From: CAWKMN01 sp963850765
GTDB taxonomy: Bacteria; Chloroflexota; Anaerolineae; Aggregatilineales; Aggregatilineaceae
Assembly (NCBI GenBank): GCA_963850765.1
Contig: CAWKMN010000006.1
Coordinates: forward strand, 372,001 to 436,000
Direction of reading: 5' to 3'
DNA length: 64,000 bases
Part shown: in pieces, positions 26,311 through 35,478 of the stretch
Position numbering within the stretch: the first letter of the stretch is position 1
Layout: each line of letters starts with the position of its first letter
The notes under the pieces: generated by a model
The model's database searches: none
Told to the model about the DNA's origin: nothing
Seen by the model: the letters and a program-made list of their open reading frames with translations, nothing else
Translations under genes and position numbers: made by a program

Positions 26311-27153
26311 TCACATCGATAGGTCCTCTCCCTGGAGCAAAGCAGCGCCCGATGCCTGCACCTGCTGATCGCGGAACTCGCGCAGTTCGTGTTCGAGCCG
26401 GTCCAGCTCCTCGCCGCCCGACATCATGTGGATCATCTCGTCGCGCGGCAGGTCGGCCTTGACATACGTGCCCAGGGTCCGCCCCCGCTTGAGGATGGTA
26501 AAGCGGTCCCCGATGGGATAGGCATGGTGCGGGTTATGCGTGATGAGAATAACGGCGATCCCCCGCGCGCGGGACTGCGCCACGTAACGCAGCACGGTTG
26601 CCGCCTGTTTAACCCCTAACGCCGACGTCGGCTCATCCAGGATCAGCACCTTCGCGCCAAAATAGACGGCCCGCGCAATCGCGACCGACTGGCGCTCGCC
26701 GCCCGACAGCGTGCCGACCGGCTGATCGGGGTCGCGGATGTCGATGCCGATTTTATGCAGTTCGTCGCGCACAATGGCGCGGGCGCTGTGGATGTCGAAC
26801 CGCCGGAAGGGGCCGCGGCCTTTAGTCGGCTCGGAGCCGAGAAAGAAGTTCCGCGTGATGCTCATCAGCGGGATCATGGCGAGGTCCTGGTAAACCGTCG
26901 CGATGCCATGTTCCAGCGCATCTCGCGGCGACGTAAAATGCACCGGCTGCCCTTCTACCCGGTATTCGCCCTCGTCCGGCTGATGCACGCCGGACAGCAC
27001 TTTGATCAGCGTCGATTTGCCCGCGCCGTTGTCGCCAAGCAGGCACATCACCTCGCCGGGGAACAGGGTCATCGAGACGCCGTTGAGGGCGATCACGCCG
27101 CCAAAGTATTTCGTAATCTCGCGGACTTCAACGATAGGCGTATGATCGTCCAT
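26311..27153 (-). CDS. Sugar ABC transporter ATPase, FrcA type
   Basis: A 280-residue single-module ATPase: Walker A GDNGAGKST, Q-loop YQDLAMIPLMSITRNFFLG, signature LSGGERQSVAIARA, Walker B VLILDEPTSALG, H-loop THNPHHAYPI. Sequence style (TKYFGGVIALNGV) is that of the ribose/fructose/xylose CUT2 family. Having one module rather than the duplicated RbsA form is typical of FrcA-like proteins. It begins one base after the permease stop, so translation is coupled. It powers uptake with the permease and the binding protein of the same operon. Confidence 0.9.
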   Translation of the reverse strand: MDDHTPIVEVREITKYFGGVIALNGVSMTLFPGEVMCLLGDNGAGKSTLIKVLSGVHQPDEGEYRVEGQPVHFTSPRDALEHGIATVYQDLAMIPLMSITRNFFLGSEPTKGRGPFRRFDIHSARAIVRDELHKIGIDIRDPDQPVGTLSGGERQSVAIARAVYFGAKVLILDEPTSALGVKQAATVLRYVAQSRARGIAVILITHNPHHAYPIGDRFTILKRGRTLGTYVKADLPRDEMIHMMSGGEELDRLEHELREFRDQQVQASGAALLQGEDLSM

Positions 27154-27154
27154 C

Positions 27155-28233
27155 TCACTTCGGCTCCGCCACCCGTTTACGGATGTAATTGTTCACCAGC
27201 ACGGCCAGGATCAGCATCGCGCCCAGGAACACCATGAACCAGTCCAGAGTCGATCCCGGTGTAGACAATTCCCTGCTGCACCATGCCGACGGTCACTGCG
27301 CCAAAGACCGCGCCCAATGCCGATCCGTACCCCCCGGTGAGCAGCGTCCCACCGATGACGACGGCGATGATCGCGTAAAACTCACGCTGTTCGCCGCGCA
27401 GGGTATCTGCGCCGCCGGTCGAGATCACCTGGATGGTGGCGACCAGCCACGCCGCCGCTGCCGTCGCCATGAACAGGATGATCTTCATGCGGTTGACCGG
27501 CACACCCATATTCCGCGCGGCGTTCTGGTCCCCGCCAATGCCAAAGATCCAGTTGCCGGGCCGGGTGCGCAGCAGGATATACGTCGCGATGGCCGCGATG
27601 AGCAGCCACCAGAAAATCGAGATGGGGAACTCCGCCGAGAGTCCGCGTTTGGAAGCCGGATCGGCGATGCTGAGCGCGCTGGCGAAAAACCGTTCCGCCG
27701 AGTCGTAACCCGCCACCTGCTTAATCCCGCCGACCTGGGTTCGCCCGGTGATGAGGCGGGTCAGGCCGATGGTGCCGCCGCGAATGATAAACAGGCTGCC
27801 GAGGGTGATGATGAACGAGGGAAGCCGCGTGCGGACCACGAGAATCCCGTTGATCGCGCCGACCGCCAGCGCCATCATCAGGGAGACTCCGAGCGCCGGC
27901 CAGATATTCCAGTGATATTCCGTGGTGAGGATCGTGATCGCCATGCCTGCCCCGCCGATGATCGAGCCGATCGAGAGATCAAACTCCCCGCCGATCATCA
28001 GGAGCGCCACCATCACAGACAGGATACCCAGTTCGGCCGCCACTTCGAGGAAGTTAGCCGTGGCGCGCAGGCTGACGAAAGCCGCGATCCTGGGCGATCA
28101 CGGCGAACAAGATCCAGACCAGGATCGCCCCACCCACCGCGCCTAATTCGGGACGGCGCAGCAGTTTTTTGAGGGCGCTCTCTCGCAGCACACGTTCATC
28201 TTGGCTTATATCGGCTACTGCCCGAATTGACAT
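27155..28233 (-). CDS. Sugar ABC transporter permease (RbsC/FrcC type), two frame breaks
   Basis: The conserved core (LMIGGEFDLSIGSIIG, ILVVRTRLPSFIITLGSLFI, GNWIFGIGGDQNAARNMGVP) identifies a CUT2 permease. The N-terminus lies in another frame: from ATG at 28233 (MSIRAVADISQDERV) through a first helix (GAILVWILFAVIA), joined by removing one base of the pair at 28082-28083. The C-terminus also shifts: removing one base at 27244-27245 gives DWFMVFLGAMLILAVLVNN and then RKRVAEPK, ending at 27155. With both repairs it has about 358 residues and about ten helices, a normal length. Both extra bases are a doubled G on the coding strand. If real, the transporter would be inactive. Confidence 0.85.
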
Positions 28234-28314
28234 GCCAGCCTTCCACTCATCCTGTTTCGGGTGGTTGTCAGTTGGGGCGCAGCCTGCGCGGCGCCCCTGA
28301 GTATGTGCTCTGAG

Positions 28315-29274
28315 TTAGCGGGTGCCGCGCGCCGAAAACTCGATGACCTGCGCGGCGGTGTCCTGCGTCACAAAGCCAGGACCTGTTGGGATAAAGAATG
28401 AGCCGGGTGTGTTCAGGTTTTCCAGGTACAGCGTCAGATACACAATGGGCAGATAGCCCTGCAGATACTGCTGCTGGTCAATCGCAAACAGCATATTGCC
28501 GGCCTGGATCGCCTCCAGCACTTCGGGCGACAGGTCGAACGTGGCCAGCTTGAGGGTGCCCAGCAGTTCTTCATCGGTCAGCGCCTGGAGCGCGGGGAGC
28601 GCCCCGCCGGGGCCCAACGTGAGCATGGAGTCGATCGACTCGTCGGCGGTCAGGGCCGCCGCGATGCGGTTGGCGGCGTCCGTCGGATCGGCCAGATCAA
28701 CGGCCAGAACCTCAACCGAACCACCGGCTTCCGTCATCGCCTGGGTGAAGCCCTCGCAGCGCTGGTCGAGCCCCACATTGCCGACTTCATGGTTCACGCA
28801 CAGGGCTTTCGTCGCGCCGGCAGCGGCCATGCGCTGACCGCCACCGTAACCGGCATCGTATTCTCCCTGTCCGATGTGGGCCATCGCGCCGAGGGACTGC
28901 GACACATCACCGCCGGAATTGATCGAGATCACCGGGATACCCGCCGCGACAGCCGCCTGGATCGACGGGCCGAGCGCGTCTGCATCGGGGATCGACACCA
29001 CCAGGCCATCCGGAGCGGATGCGACCACGGCGTCAATCAACTGCGCCATCGCGACCATGTCGAATGTGGCGGGAGCCTGGTATTCCACCGTCACCCGCAT
29101 ATCTGCGCCGGCCTGATTCACGCCGTTGATCACCACCGACCAGAACGAGTCAGCCGCCTGTCCATGCGTGACGACGACGATCCGGTAGGGGCGCATTTCT
29201 TCCTGAGCAGTGGCGGTTCCCACCGTCGCGACGGCCACCAGCAAAACCAGCAGAATTGTGAAAAGGCGTTTCAC
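28315..29274 (-). CDS. Sugar ABC transporter substrate-binding protein (ribose/inositol type)
   Basis: A 319-residue periplasmic-binding-protein type 1 receptor. A clear signal peptide (MKRLFTILLVLLVAVATVGTATA, cleavage before QEE) is followed by strands RIVVVTHGQAADSFW and PDGLVVSIPDADAL, and the hinge region typical of RbsB-like proteins. No lipobox cysteine is present. The start is GTG at 29274, supported by GGGAGG seven bases upstream. Transcribed with the permease, ATPase and an IolG-like dehydrogenase, which points to a pentose, hexose or inositol as cargo. Confidence 0.9.
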   Translation of the reverse strand: MKRLFTILLVLLVAVATVGTATAQEEMRPYRIVVVTHGQAADSFWSVVINGVNQAGADMRVTVEYQAPATFDMVAMAQLIDAVVASAPDGLVVSIPDADALGPSIQAAVAAGIPVISINSGGDVSQSLGAMAHIGQGEYDAGYGGGQRMAAAGATKALCVNHEVGNVGLDQRCEGFTQAMTEAGGSVEVLAVDLADPTDAANRIAAALTADESIDSMLTLGPGGALPALQALTDEELLGTLKLATFDLSPEVLEAIQAGNMLFAIDQQQYLQGYLPIVYLTLYLENLNTPGSFFIPTGPGFVTQDTAAQVIEFSARGTR

Positions 29275-29392
29275 GGTTTTTCCTCCCTAAAACTTATTTT
29301 CACGGATGAAGGATGTAACACTTCTTCTGGCACCGATCGTTACCTCAAGTACCTCCTTTCGCCTGCAAACAGATCATTTTCAGGCGAACTTG

Positions 29393-30412
29393 TCATGCGT
29401 GTACTTCCTCAACATAAACCACACGATGTTCGTGCTGAGATAGGGTCGCGGCCAGACCGATCTGCAAGGCGGCGCGGGCGTCCGCTGCCGACACGATGGG
29501 CGGGCGATCGTGCAACAAACACTCAACAAAATGCTCGATCTGGCGGGTATAGGCGGGGCCGAAGCGCTGCGGGAAATGGGGCACCACGTCATGCGTGATC
29601 CCGGCTTTGGTCATGACCCGGATCGGCGTTTCGCGCAGATACCCGATCTCGATGGTGCCCTGTGAGCCGATCACTTCGCACCGGATGTCATAGCCATATA
29701 CGGCGGTGCGGCTGACTTCGACGTTCCCCAGGCCGCCGCGTGCAAACCGGAGGTTGATCATGGCGTTGTCCACATCGCCAACGTCGCACAGTTCCGGGTA
29801 GACCAGCGCGGCCGTTTCGCTGTACACGCGCTCGACGTCGTCGCCCATCAGCCAGCGAATGCTGTCAAAGTCATGGATCGCCATATCCACGATCAACCCG
29901 CCGCTGACCGCCGGATTCGCAAATTCGAGGCTGGTCCGGTACGGGTCGCGCCCAATCGAGCGGATCGTGACCGGCTGGCCGATCTCCCCCGCATCGATTT
30001 TCTGTTTGGCGGCGACATACCCCTGGTCGAAGCGGCGCATAAAGCCGACCTGCAGGGGAACCCCGGCCCGGTTAACGGCGGTGATGATGTCATCGGTATC
30101 TTTGAGGGTGAGAGCGAGCGGTTTTTCGCAGAAGATGGCCCGGCCTGCCTGGGCCGCGTCGATCGCCACGGCGCGGTGCGTGAAGGTCGAACTGGCGATG
30201 ATGACGGCCTCGATTTGAGGATGGTTGAGCAGGTCATGATAATCGGTGAACGTTTGCACCCCGTTCACCAGCGCGGCGAACCGATCCAGCGCCGCCTGTT
30301 GGGGATCGGCCACGGCGACCAGTGCCGCGCCTTCAACCTGCCGGGCGATATGGGTGCCGTACACCTGTCCCATCCGGCCCAGACCGATCACGCCAATGCC
30401 CAATTTTGCCAT
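29393..30412 (-). CDS. Gfo/Idh/MocA oxidoreductase, inositol 2-dehydrogenase-like
   Basis: A 339-residue NAD(P)-dependent oxidoreductase. Rossmann motif GVIGLGRMGQVYG, the conserved lysine in FCEKPLALTLKD (Lys of EKP), and the catalytic block VDMAIHDFDSIRWLMG with the Asp/His pair, which is the pattern of IolG inositol 2-dehydrogenases. It would oxidise a cyclitol or sugar. The ATG follows AAGGAG. It is the first gene of the operon that continues with the binding protein, permease and ATPase, so imported substrate is probably oxidised by this enzyme. Inositol is my best guess, not proven. Confidence 0.85.
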   Translation of the reverse strand: MAKLGIGVIGLGRMGQVYGTHIARQVEGAALVAVADPQQAALDRFAALVNGVQTFTDYHDLLNHPQIEAVIIASSTFTHRAVAIDAAQAGRAIFCEKPLALTLKDTDDIITAVNRAGVPLQVGFMRRFDQGYVAAKQKIDAGEIGQPVTIRSIGRDPYRTSLEFANPAVSGGLIVDMAIHDFDSIRWLMGDDVERVYSETAALVYPELCDVGDVDNAMINLRFARGGLGNVEVSRTAVYGYDIRCEVIGSQGTIEIGYLRETPIRVMTKAGITHDVVPHFPQRFGPAYTRQIEHFVECLLHDRPPIVSAADARAALQIGLAATLSQHEHRVVYVEEVHA

Positions 30413-30870
30413 AGAAGGCTCCTTTTAATTGGTAATGCATATACAAATAATTTTCTCTCTCTTACTTATCGGATCTTATAGTACGCTGGTTGTGCAGCCT
30501 TGTCAACCACGGTGCGTGTCGCTGCCCACGAATGAACCGAAGAAAGCGTGATGCGTTTTTTTTCCCCGCCCGCGGAGAAAAGAGAGGCGCGTCTGCAACC
30601 CGACTCGTTTCAAGTCTCTCTCCGCTTACGGGGAGGGATTTTGCGAGGAATAACCACCGAATCTGTCCGGCACAATTACGTAAAGTGCATCAATGCCTTG
30701 TCCCAGGAATTGTGCCGCAAACGTAGATACCGTCCTGAAGAAGGCACTGATGCGCGGCGGTACGACGGCCTCACCCCCGGCGAGCAAGCTACAAGGGGGC
30801 GGACCCCCGGGTCCGCCTCCTCACAATTTACGGGACGGGCAATCAAACCCGCCCCTACAAAAACTTCGTG
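30413..30870. repeat. Repeat-filled 458-base gap
   Basis: Contains a family 3 palindrome (about 30567-30650, CCCGCGGAGAAAAG...CTTACGGGGAGGG), a GGCGGACCC/GGTCCGCC palindrome (about 30797-30818) and a family 2 element (GACGGGC...GCCCCTAC, 30833-30858). Upstream of the IolG-like gene the sequence TTGACAAGG on the minus strand (near 30496-30504) may be a promoter element. No gene is visible. Confidence 0.6.
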
Positions 30871-31683
30871 TCATTCGCCCACCATCGAAATACCGAACAT
30901 GAAAAACCGCAGCACCTCAAAATAATCATCCGCCTCGAACTGCACGGTGTGCGGCTCGATCAGGCGGGTACCGGGGAAGAAGCTCGCCTGACGCGCCGAG
31001 GTATGGCCCCGGTAGCGCACCTCGGCCACGAAGTGCGGCGGCATGGCGACGGAGCAGCGGGCGACCTCGCCCCGGAGCGCCGTCTCGACGTCGGTGCGGA
31101 TCCGTTGGACAGCCAGCGCGGGGTGCATGCTGCTGGTCGCTGCGCCGGTGCCCGTCATGACGGCGACGGTCGTCAGGTCGGGCAGGAACGCCGTCGCATC
31201 CTGGCAGATCCCCGCATCCCCGGAGAGGAAGACAACCGGCACGCGCAGCCAGCCCGCCGTGTACGCGTTGATCAGGAATTCGGCGGCGTAACGGTCGTTG
31301 ATCTTGAGGGTGACGACGCGGCCCGTGAGCGTGTGCGCCAGCGGGGCTGCATCCGACCCGGCGCGTGAATGGTATCCGACCATCAGCGCTGCGTGAAAAC
31401 TCTCGTCAAGGCCGGCCATCATGGAATAGGGGTCCTGGGTCCAGCCTCGGATCAGCCGGGCCTCGCGCGGCAGTTTCGCGGCGATGAGGTTGCGCCCGGT
31501 CCAGTGCGCGTCCTTGATCACGATCTCGGTCGCCCCCGCGTTAAGAGCTCCCTCACAGGCGGCGACGACTTCCGCCGTCATCTGCTCGCGGAACTCTCCA
31601 TAATCAGCGTGCGACTTGTCGGTTTCGTCCCAATGGGTCGCGCCCGTGACGCCTTCGATATCGGCAGAGATAAAGATTTTCAT
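30871..31683 (-). CDS. M55 D-aminopeptidase (DppA-like)
   Basis: A 270-residue M55 metallopeptidase. Zinc ligands fit the DppA pattern: the N-terminal Asp and Glu in ISADIEGVTG (residues 8 and 10), a His in VIKDAHWTGRN (about 62) and the MVGYHSRAG box (about 104). DppA enzymes release N-terminal D-amino acids from peptides such as D-Ala-D-Ala and form decamers. The gene begins eight bases after the decarboxylase gene upstream. Joint presence with a DAP-decarboxylase-like enzyme suggests use of peptidoglycan-derived D-peptides. Confidence 0.85.
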   Translation of the reverse strand: MKIFISADIEGVTGATHWDETDKSHADYGEFREQMTAEVVAACEGALNAGATEIVIKDAHWTGRNLIAAKLPREARLIRGWTQDPYSMMAGLDESFHAALMVGYHSRAGSDAAPLAHTLTGRVVTLKINDRYAAEFLINAYTAGWLRVPVVFLSGDAGICQDATAFLPDLTTVAVMTGTGAATSSMHPALAVQRIRTDVETALRGEVARCSVAMPPHFVAEVRYRGHTSARQASFFPGTRLIEPHTVQFEADDYFEVLRFFMFGISMVGE

Positions 31684-31691
31684 CGGTTCGC

Positions 31692-32966
31692 TTAAGCCTT
31701 TTCACTGAAGTGCGCGGTTTCTTCAAGCGTTATGGTCGAACGGGTGAAGCTCAACGTGGCAAAATAATCCTCCGGCGTTTCTGCCCGGCGGATTTTCTCC
31801 ACCGTCCCATCACGACGGTATAATAATTCCTGCGGGCGCAGACGGCCATTGTAGTTGAAGCCCATCGCGTGCCCATGCGCGCCGGTATCGTGAATCACCA
31901 GCAGGTCGCCGTCATCCACCGGGGGCAAGAGGCGCTGCACGGCGAATTTGTCATTGTTCTCGCACAGCGAGCCGACCACATCCACCACCTGGGCACGGTC
32001 ATCGATCGTCTTACCGGCCACGTCGATATGATGGTACGCGCCGTAGATCCCAGGGCGCATGAGCGCGGACATGTTCGCATCCACGCCGATATAATGCCGG
32101 TAGCTCGCCTTCTGGTTGATCACGCGCGTCACGAGCACGCCATGCGGCCCGGTGACATAGCGCCCCGCTTCGGTATAAAGCCGGGTTGGAAACAGATCGG
32201 CGTCCTGCCACAGCCGGTGGATGCCATCCGCCAGCGATTCCACGTCGAGCGGGTGCTCGTCCGGCCGGTACGGAATCCCCAGTCCGCCCCCGATATTGAT
32301 GAACTCAAACCGGATGCCGAGTTCAGTCTGCAACAGCCGTGCGGCGCGGCACAGATCGCTCACGATAGCCAGCAGGATCTCAACGTCACGTTCGTTGGAG
32401 ACAATCATGGCGTGCAGGCCGAATCGGCGGGCACCCCGTGCGCGCGCCCGGCGGTACGCGTCCACGATGTGCGCCCTCGGCACGCCAAATTTCGCCTCCT
32501 CCGGTCGCCCGATGATCGGATTGCCGGTATCGCTGCCGGGATTGAAGCGGAAGCTGATCAGGTCGGGAAACTGCGGGACCTTGTCGATCAGGCTGATGTC
32601 GTCCAGGTTGAGGATGCATCCCCCATCCTGGGCGGCGAACGCGAATTCCTGCGCCGAGGTGTTGTTGCTGGTGAACATGATGCTTTCGCCCGCCGCGCCG
32701 ATCTGCCGCGCCAGCATCAGCTCTGGGATGGAACTGCAATCGAATCCGCAGCCTTCTTCGCGCAGGATACCGAGGATATGCGGGTTGGGCAGCGCCTTGA
32801 CCGCGTCGTATTCGCGGTAGTCGAAGTGCTGAAAAGCAGCATATAACTGCCGCACCGTCTGGCGGATCCCCGCCTCATCGTAGATGTGAAACGGCGTGCC
32901 GAAGTGGTCGGCAATCCTGTGGAGGTGTGGATACAAGCGGCCGCGGAAATCGGCTGAAATGGGCAT
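31692..32966 (-). CDS. Diaminopimelate decarboxylase-like PLP enzyme
   Basis: A 424-residue fold type III PLP decarboxylase. The PLP lysine is in DAVKALPNPHIL (about residue 57), the glycine loop is NIGGGLGIPY (about 230), the phosphate/arginine segment is EAGRYVTGPHG (about 280) and the C-terminal active-site cysteine is in VGSLCENNDKFA. These match LysA and related ornithine/carboxynorspermidine decarboxylases. GXGYNG-like FNYNGRLRPQELLYR near the end is the LysA-type terminus. The final lysine step is the default role, but being coupled to a D-aminopeptidase rather than other lysine genes leaves a catabolic or D-amino acid role open. Confidence 0.8.
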   Translation of the reverse strand: MPISADFRGRLYPHLHRIADHFGTPFHIYDEAGIRQTVRQLYAAFQHFDYREYDAVKALPNPHILGILREEGCGFDCSSIPELMLARQIGAAGESIMFTSNNTSAQEFAFAAQDGGCILNLDDISLIDKVPQFPDLISFRFNPGSDTGNPIIGRPEEAKFGVPRAHIVDAYRRARARGARRFGLHAMIVSNERDVEILLAIVSDLCRAARLLQTELGIRFEFINIGGGLGIPYRPDEHPLDVESLADGIHRLWQDADLFPTRLYTEAGRYVTGPHGVLVTRVINQKASYRHYIGVDANMSALMRPGIYGAYHHIDVAGKTIDDRAQVVDVVGSLCENNDKFAVQRLLPPVDDGDLLVIHDTGAHGHAMGFNYNGRLRPQELLYRRDGTVEKIRRAETPEDYFATLSFTRSTITLEETAHFSEKA

Positions 32967-33040
32967 GACATTCCCTGAGTGGTTAGAGCGGGTTAGGCGG
33001 GCGCTGCACGCTCACGAATATCAGATTGCTCATAGAAACC

Positions 33041-33066
33041 GGGCGGGTTAACAAACCCGCCCCTAC
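33041..33066. repeat. Intergenic palindrome GGGCGGGTT...AACCCGCCC (family 2)
   Basis: Inverted repeat ending in CCCCTAC. Related copies: 39489-39514 (nearly the same on the opposite strand), 30833-30858, 37001-37026 and 36945-36964. The outer GGGG/CCCCTAC is shared with family 1, so the two families probably have one origin. Confidence 0.75.
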
Positions 33067-33089
33067 ATGATCTCTCTTTCCCTCAAGAA

Positions 33090-33118
33090 TCTCTGCGTCC
33101 TCTGTGTCTCTGCGGTTC
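33090..33118. repeat. CTCTGTG-type dispersed repeat
   Basis: A run of CTCTGCGTCCTCTGTGTCTCTGCGG type lies just downstream of the formate dehydrogenase gene. A similar stretch (CTCTGTGTACTCTGTGCTCTCTGTGG) is at 50484-50518. Such C/T-rich dispersed repeats are known from several bacterial genomes. Confidence 0.6.
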
Positions 33119-33145
33119 CATGTTCTTCTCGATATTGACGCAAAA

Positions 33146-35229
33146 TTACGTCTGAGTTGCCTCAACAGGCATCCTCTCGACCTTGACCGCGCACACCTTG
33201 TATTCGGGGATTTTGGCGATGGGATCTACGGCGTTATTCGTCAGGGTGTTGCCCAAGGCTTCGGCAAAGTGGAACGTCATGAACACCAGGCCCCGCCGCG
33301 GACGATCACAGACGCGAGCGCGCGCTTTCACCGTACCCCGCCGCGACGAGACGCGGATCCAGTCCCCATCCGAAATATCCAGCGCGGCAGCATCGTGGGG
33401 GTTGACCTCAACCCGCTCTTCCGGCGCGAGGACATCCAGGCCGTTGACGCGGCGCGTCATCGTGCCGGTATGATAGTGCTGGAGGATGCGCCCGGTAGTC
33501 AGCATGAATGGATACTCATCGTCGGGCATTTCGGCCGGCGGCTGGTGCTGAACCGGGCTGAAGCGCCCACGTCCGCGTGGGAATTTGGCGGTATGCAGGA
33601 TCGGCGTCCCGGCGTGATCGCGCGACGGGCACGGCCACTGCAAGCCATCGCCGTCCAACCGATCATAGTGGATCCCGCCATAAGAGGGAGTGATGTCGGC
33701 GATTTCTTCCATGATCTCGGCCGGGTTCGATAATCCCAGCCGGCCGCGCCCATCTGCTGCGCAATCCGGCAGAAGATCTGCCAATCTGCCAGCGCCTCGC
33801 CGGGCGGACTGAACGCCTGACGCACTCGCTGGACACGGCGTTCGGTGTTGGTGAACGTCCCTTCCTTTTCGGCAAACCCTGCCGCGGGCAGCACGACATC
33901 GGCCAGTTCAGCCGTCTCGTTCAAAAAGATGTCCTGCATCACCAGGAAATCGACCTTCTCCAGACACTCGCGGACGTGGTTGGCGTCCGGGTCGCTCATC
34001 GCGGGGTTTTCGCCCATGATATACAGAGCGCGCACTTCGCCATCATGCGCCGCCTGAAGCATCTCGGTGATGGTCAGCCCGGCTTTGGCAGGCGGCTGCT
34101 CAACGCCGTAATAGGCGGCGAATTTCTCACGCACCGCCGGATCAGTGACGGATTGATAACCGGAATAGTAGTTGGGCAGGCCGCCCATATCACACGATCC
34201 CTGCACGTTATTCTGACCGCGCAGCGGATTGACTCCCCCGCCCCGAATGCCCAGGTTGCCGGTCAGCAGCGCCAGATTGGCGACTGCCAGCACGTTCTGA
34301 TGACCGACCGTGTGCTGCGTGATCCCCATCGCGTAAAAGATGCTGGCCGGGTGGTAACTGCCGTACAGCCGCGCCGCCCGGATCAGATCGTCGGCTGGCA
34401 CGCCGGTGATCTGGCTGACGCGGTCGGGGGTGTACTCCGCGATGGACTCGCACCACACCTCGAAATCTTCGGCCCGCTCGGATATGAACGCCGTGTTATG
34501 CAGGTTTTCGCTCAGGATGACATGCGCCAGCCCGTTGAGCAGGGCGAGGTCGGTCCCCGCTTCGTGGCACAGGTGCAGCGTGGCGAACTCGGCCAGTTCG
34601 ATCCGGCGCGGATCGGCCACGATCAGCAGCGCGCCGTGCTGTCTGACCGCTTTTTTGATCTGCAAGCTGAGTACCGGATGCTGTTCCGTTGTATTGGTCC
34701 CGATCGCCAGAATGACTTTCGCCTCAGCGATGTCGGCGATCGAGTTCGTCATGGCACCACTACCGAAGGCCTGCACGAGGCCTGTCACTGTGCTGCTGTG
34801 TCAGAGGCGAGCGCAGTGGTCGATATTGTGGGTGCCGATGACCTGGCGTGCCAGCTTTTGCATCAGGTAATTTTCTTCGTTGGTGCATTTGGCGCTGCAC
34901 AGCAAAGCGATGGCGTCAGGGCCGCTTTCCGCCTTGATGGCCGTGAACCGGCTGGCGATCAGAGTCAGAGCGTCGTCCCAGGTGGCGGGCTCAAGCTGCC
35001 CATTGCGACGGATCAATGGAGTGGTCAGCCGGTCATGGTGCCAGAGGTAATCGTGCCCAAAACGCCCTTTGACGCAGAGCTTGCCCTCGTTAGGTTGGGC
35101 ATCAAACGGCGCGGCGACACGATAAATCATCCGATCTTTGACATGGAGTTCCAACTGGCAGCCCACGCCGCAGTATGGACAGGTCGTGCGAACCACGTGA
35201 TCAGCCTGTAAAGAAGAAACAGCCGTCAT
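33146..35229 (-). CDS. fdhF: Formate dehydrogenase catalytic subunit, selenocysteine-containing
   Basis: A molybdopterin oxidoreductase of about 694 residues. N-terminal 4Fe-4S motif TTCPYCGVGCQ, with the fourth Cys in EGKLCVKG. At residue 143 an in-frame TGA (34801-34803) interrupts NIDHCARL-U-HSSTVTGL, exactly where FdhF enzymes carry selenocysteine; the frame continues unchanged. The Mo/W-bis-PGD region follows (IGTNTTEQHPV, GENPAMSDPD, VVLPAAGFAEKEGTFTN). A one-base deletion near 33729-33731 shifts the frame before NPAEIMEEIADITPSYGGI; the C-terminal PGD-binding domain (YPFMLTTGRILQHYHTGTMT) ends at 33146. The start is supported by GAGGG. Formate is oxidised to CO2. No other Fdh subunits are nearby. 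Confidence 0.88.
34767..34803 (-). promoter_or_regulatory. UGA selenocysteine codon with bacterial SECIS-like hairpin
   Basis: The UGA at 34803-34801 is followed after 17 bases by a 6-bp perfect stem (AGGCCT, 34783-34778, with AGGCCT, 34772-34767) and the 5-base loop CGUGC, which contains the GU dinucleotide found in bacterial SECIS loops. The distance fits SelB-dependent recoding. Confidence 0.7.
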
Positions 35230-35478
35230 CAGGGAACCCTCTCTAAAAATCTAGTGATCCGACGCCAATCACTGGCGAAGCAGTAAAATCACTGTTCGGT
35301 ATCATTACAACCGTTTTTTGCACCCAGCCCAGCTACTTCTCTCATGGGCAAGTCGACTATACCATACCCTGAACGACCAGGGTCCTGCAAGTTGGAGGGC
35401 GGAGAGATCTAAAAGCAGCGTTCCCTACATTGAAGGGAGCGCTGCTTCATTGGCGCTGTGGTTGGAAGACGCGGGCGA

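Noticed and set aside
34801..34803. TGA as a genuine stop splitting the formate dehydrogenase
   Set aside because: It lies at the catalytic Sec position, the frame continues with conserved sequence and a SECIS-like stem follows.
33976..35211. Plus-strand frame of 411 codons opposite formate dehydrogenase
   Set aside because: Antisense of conserved Fdh motifs.
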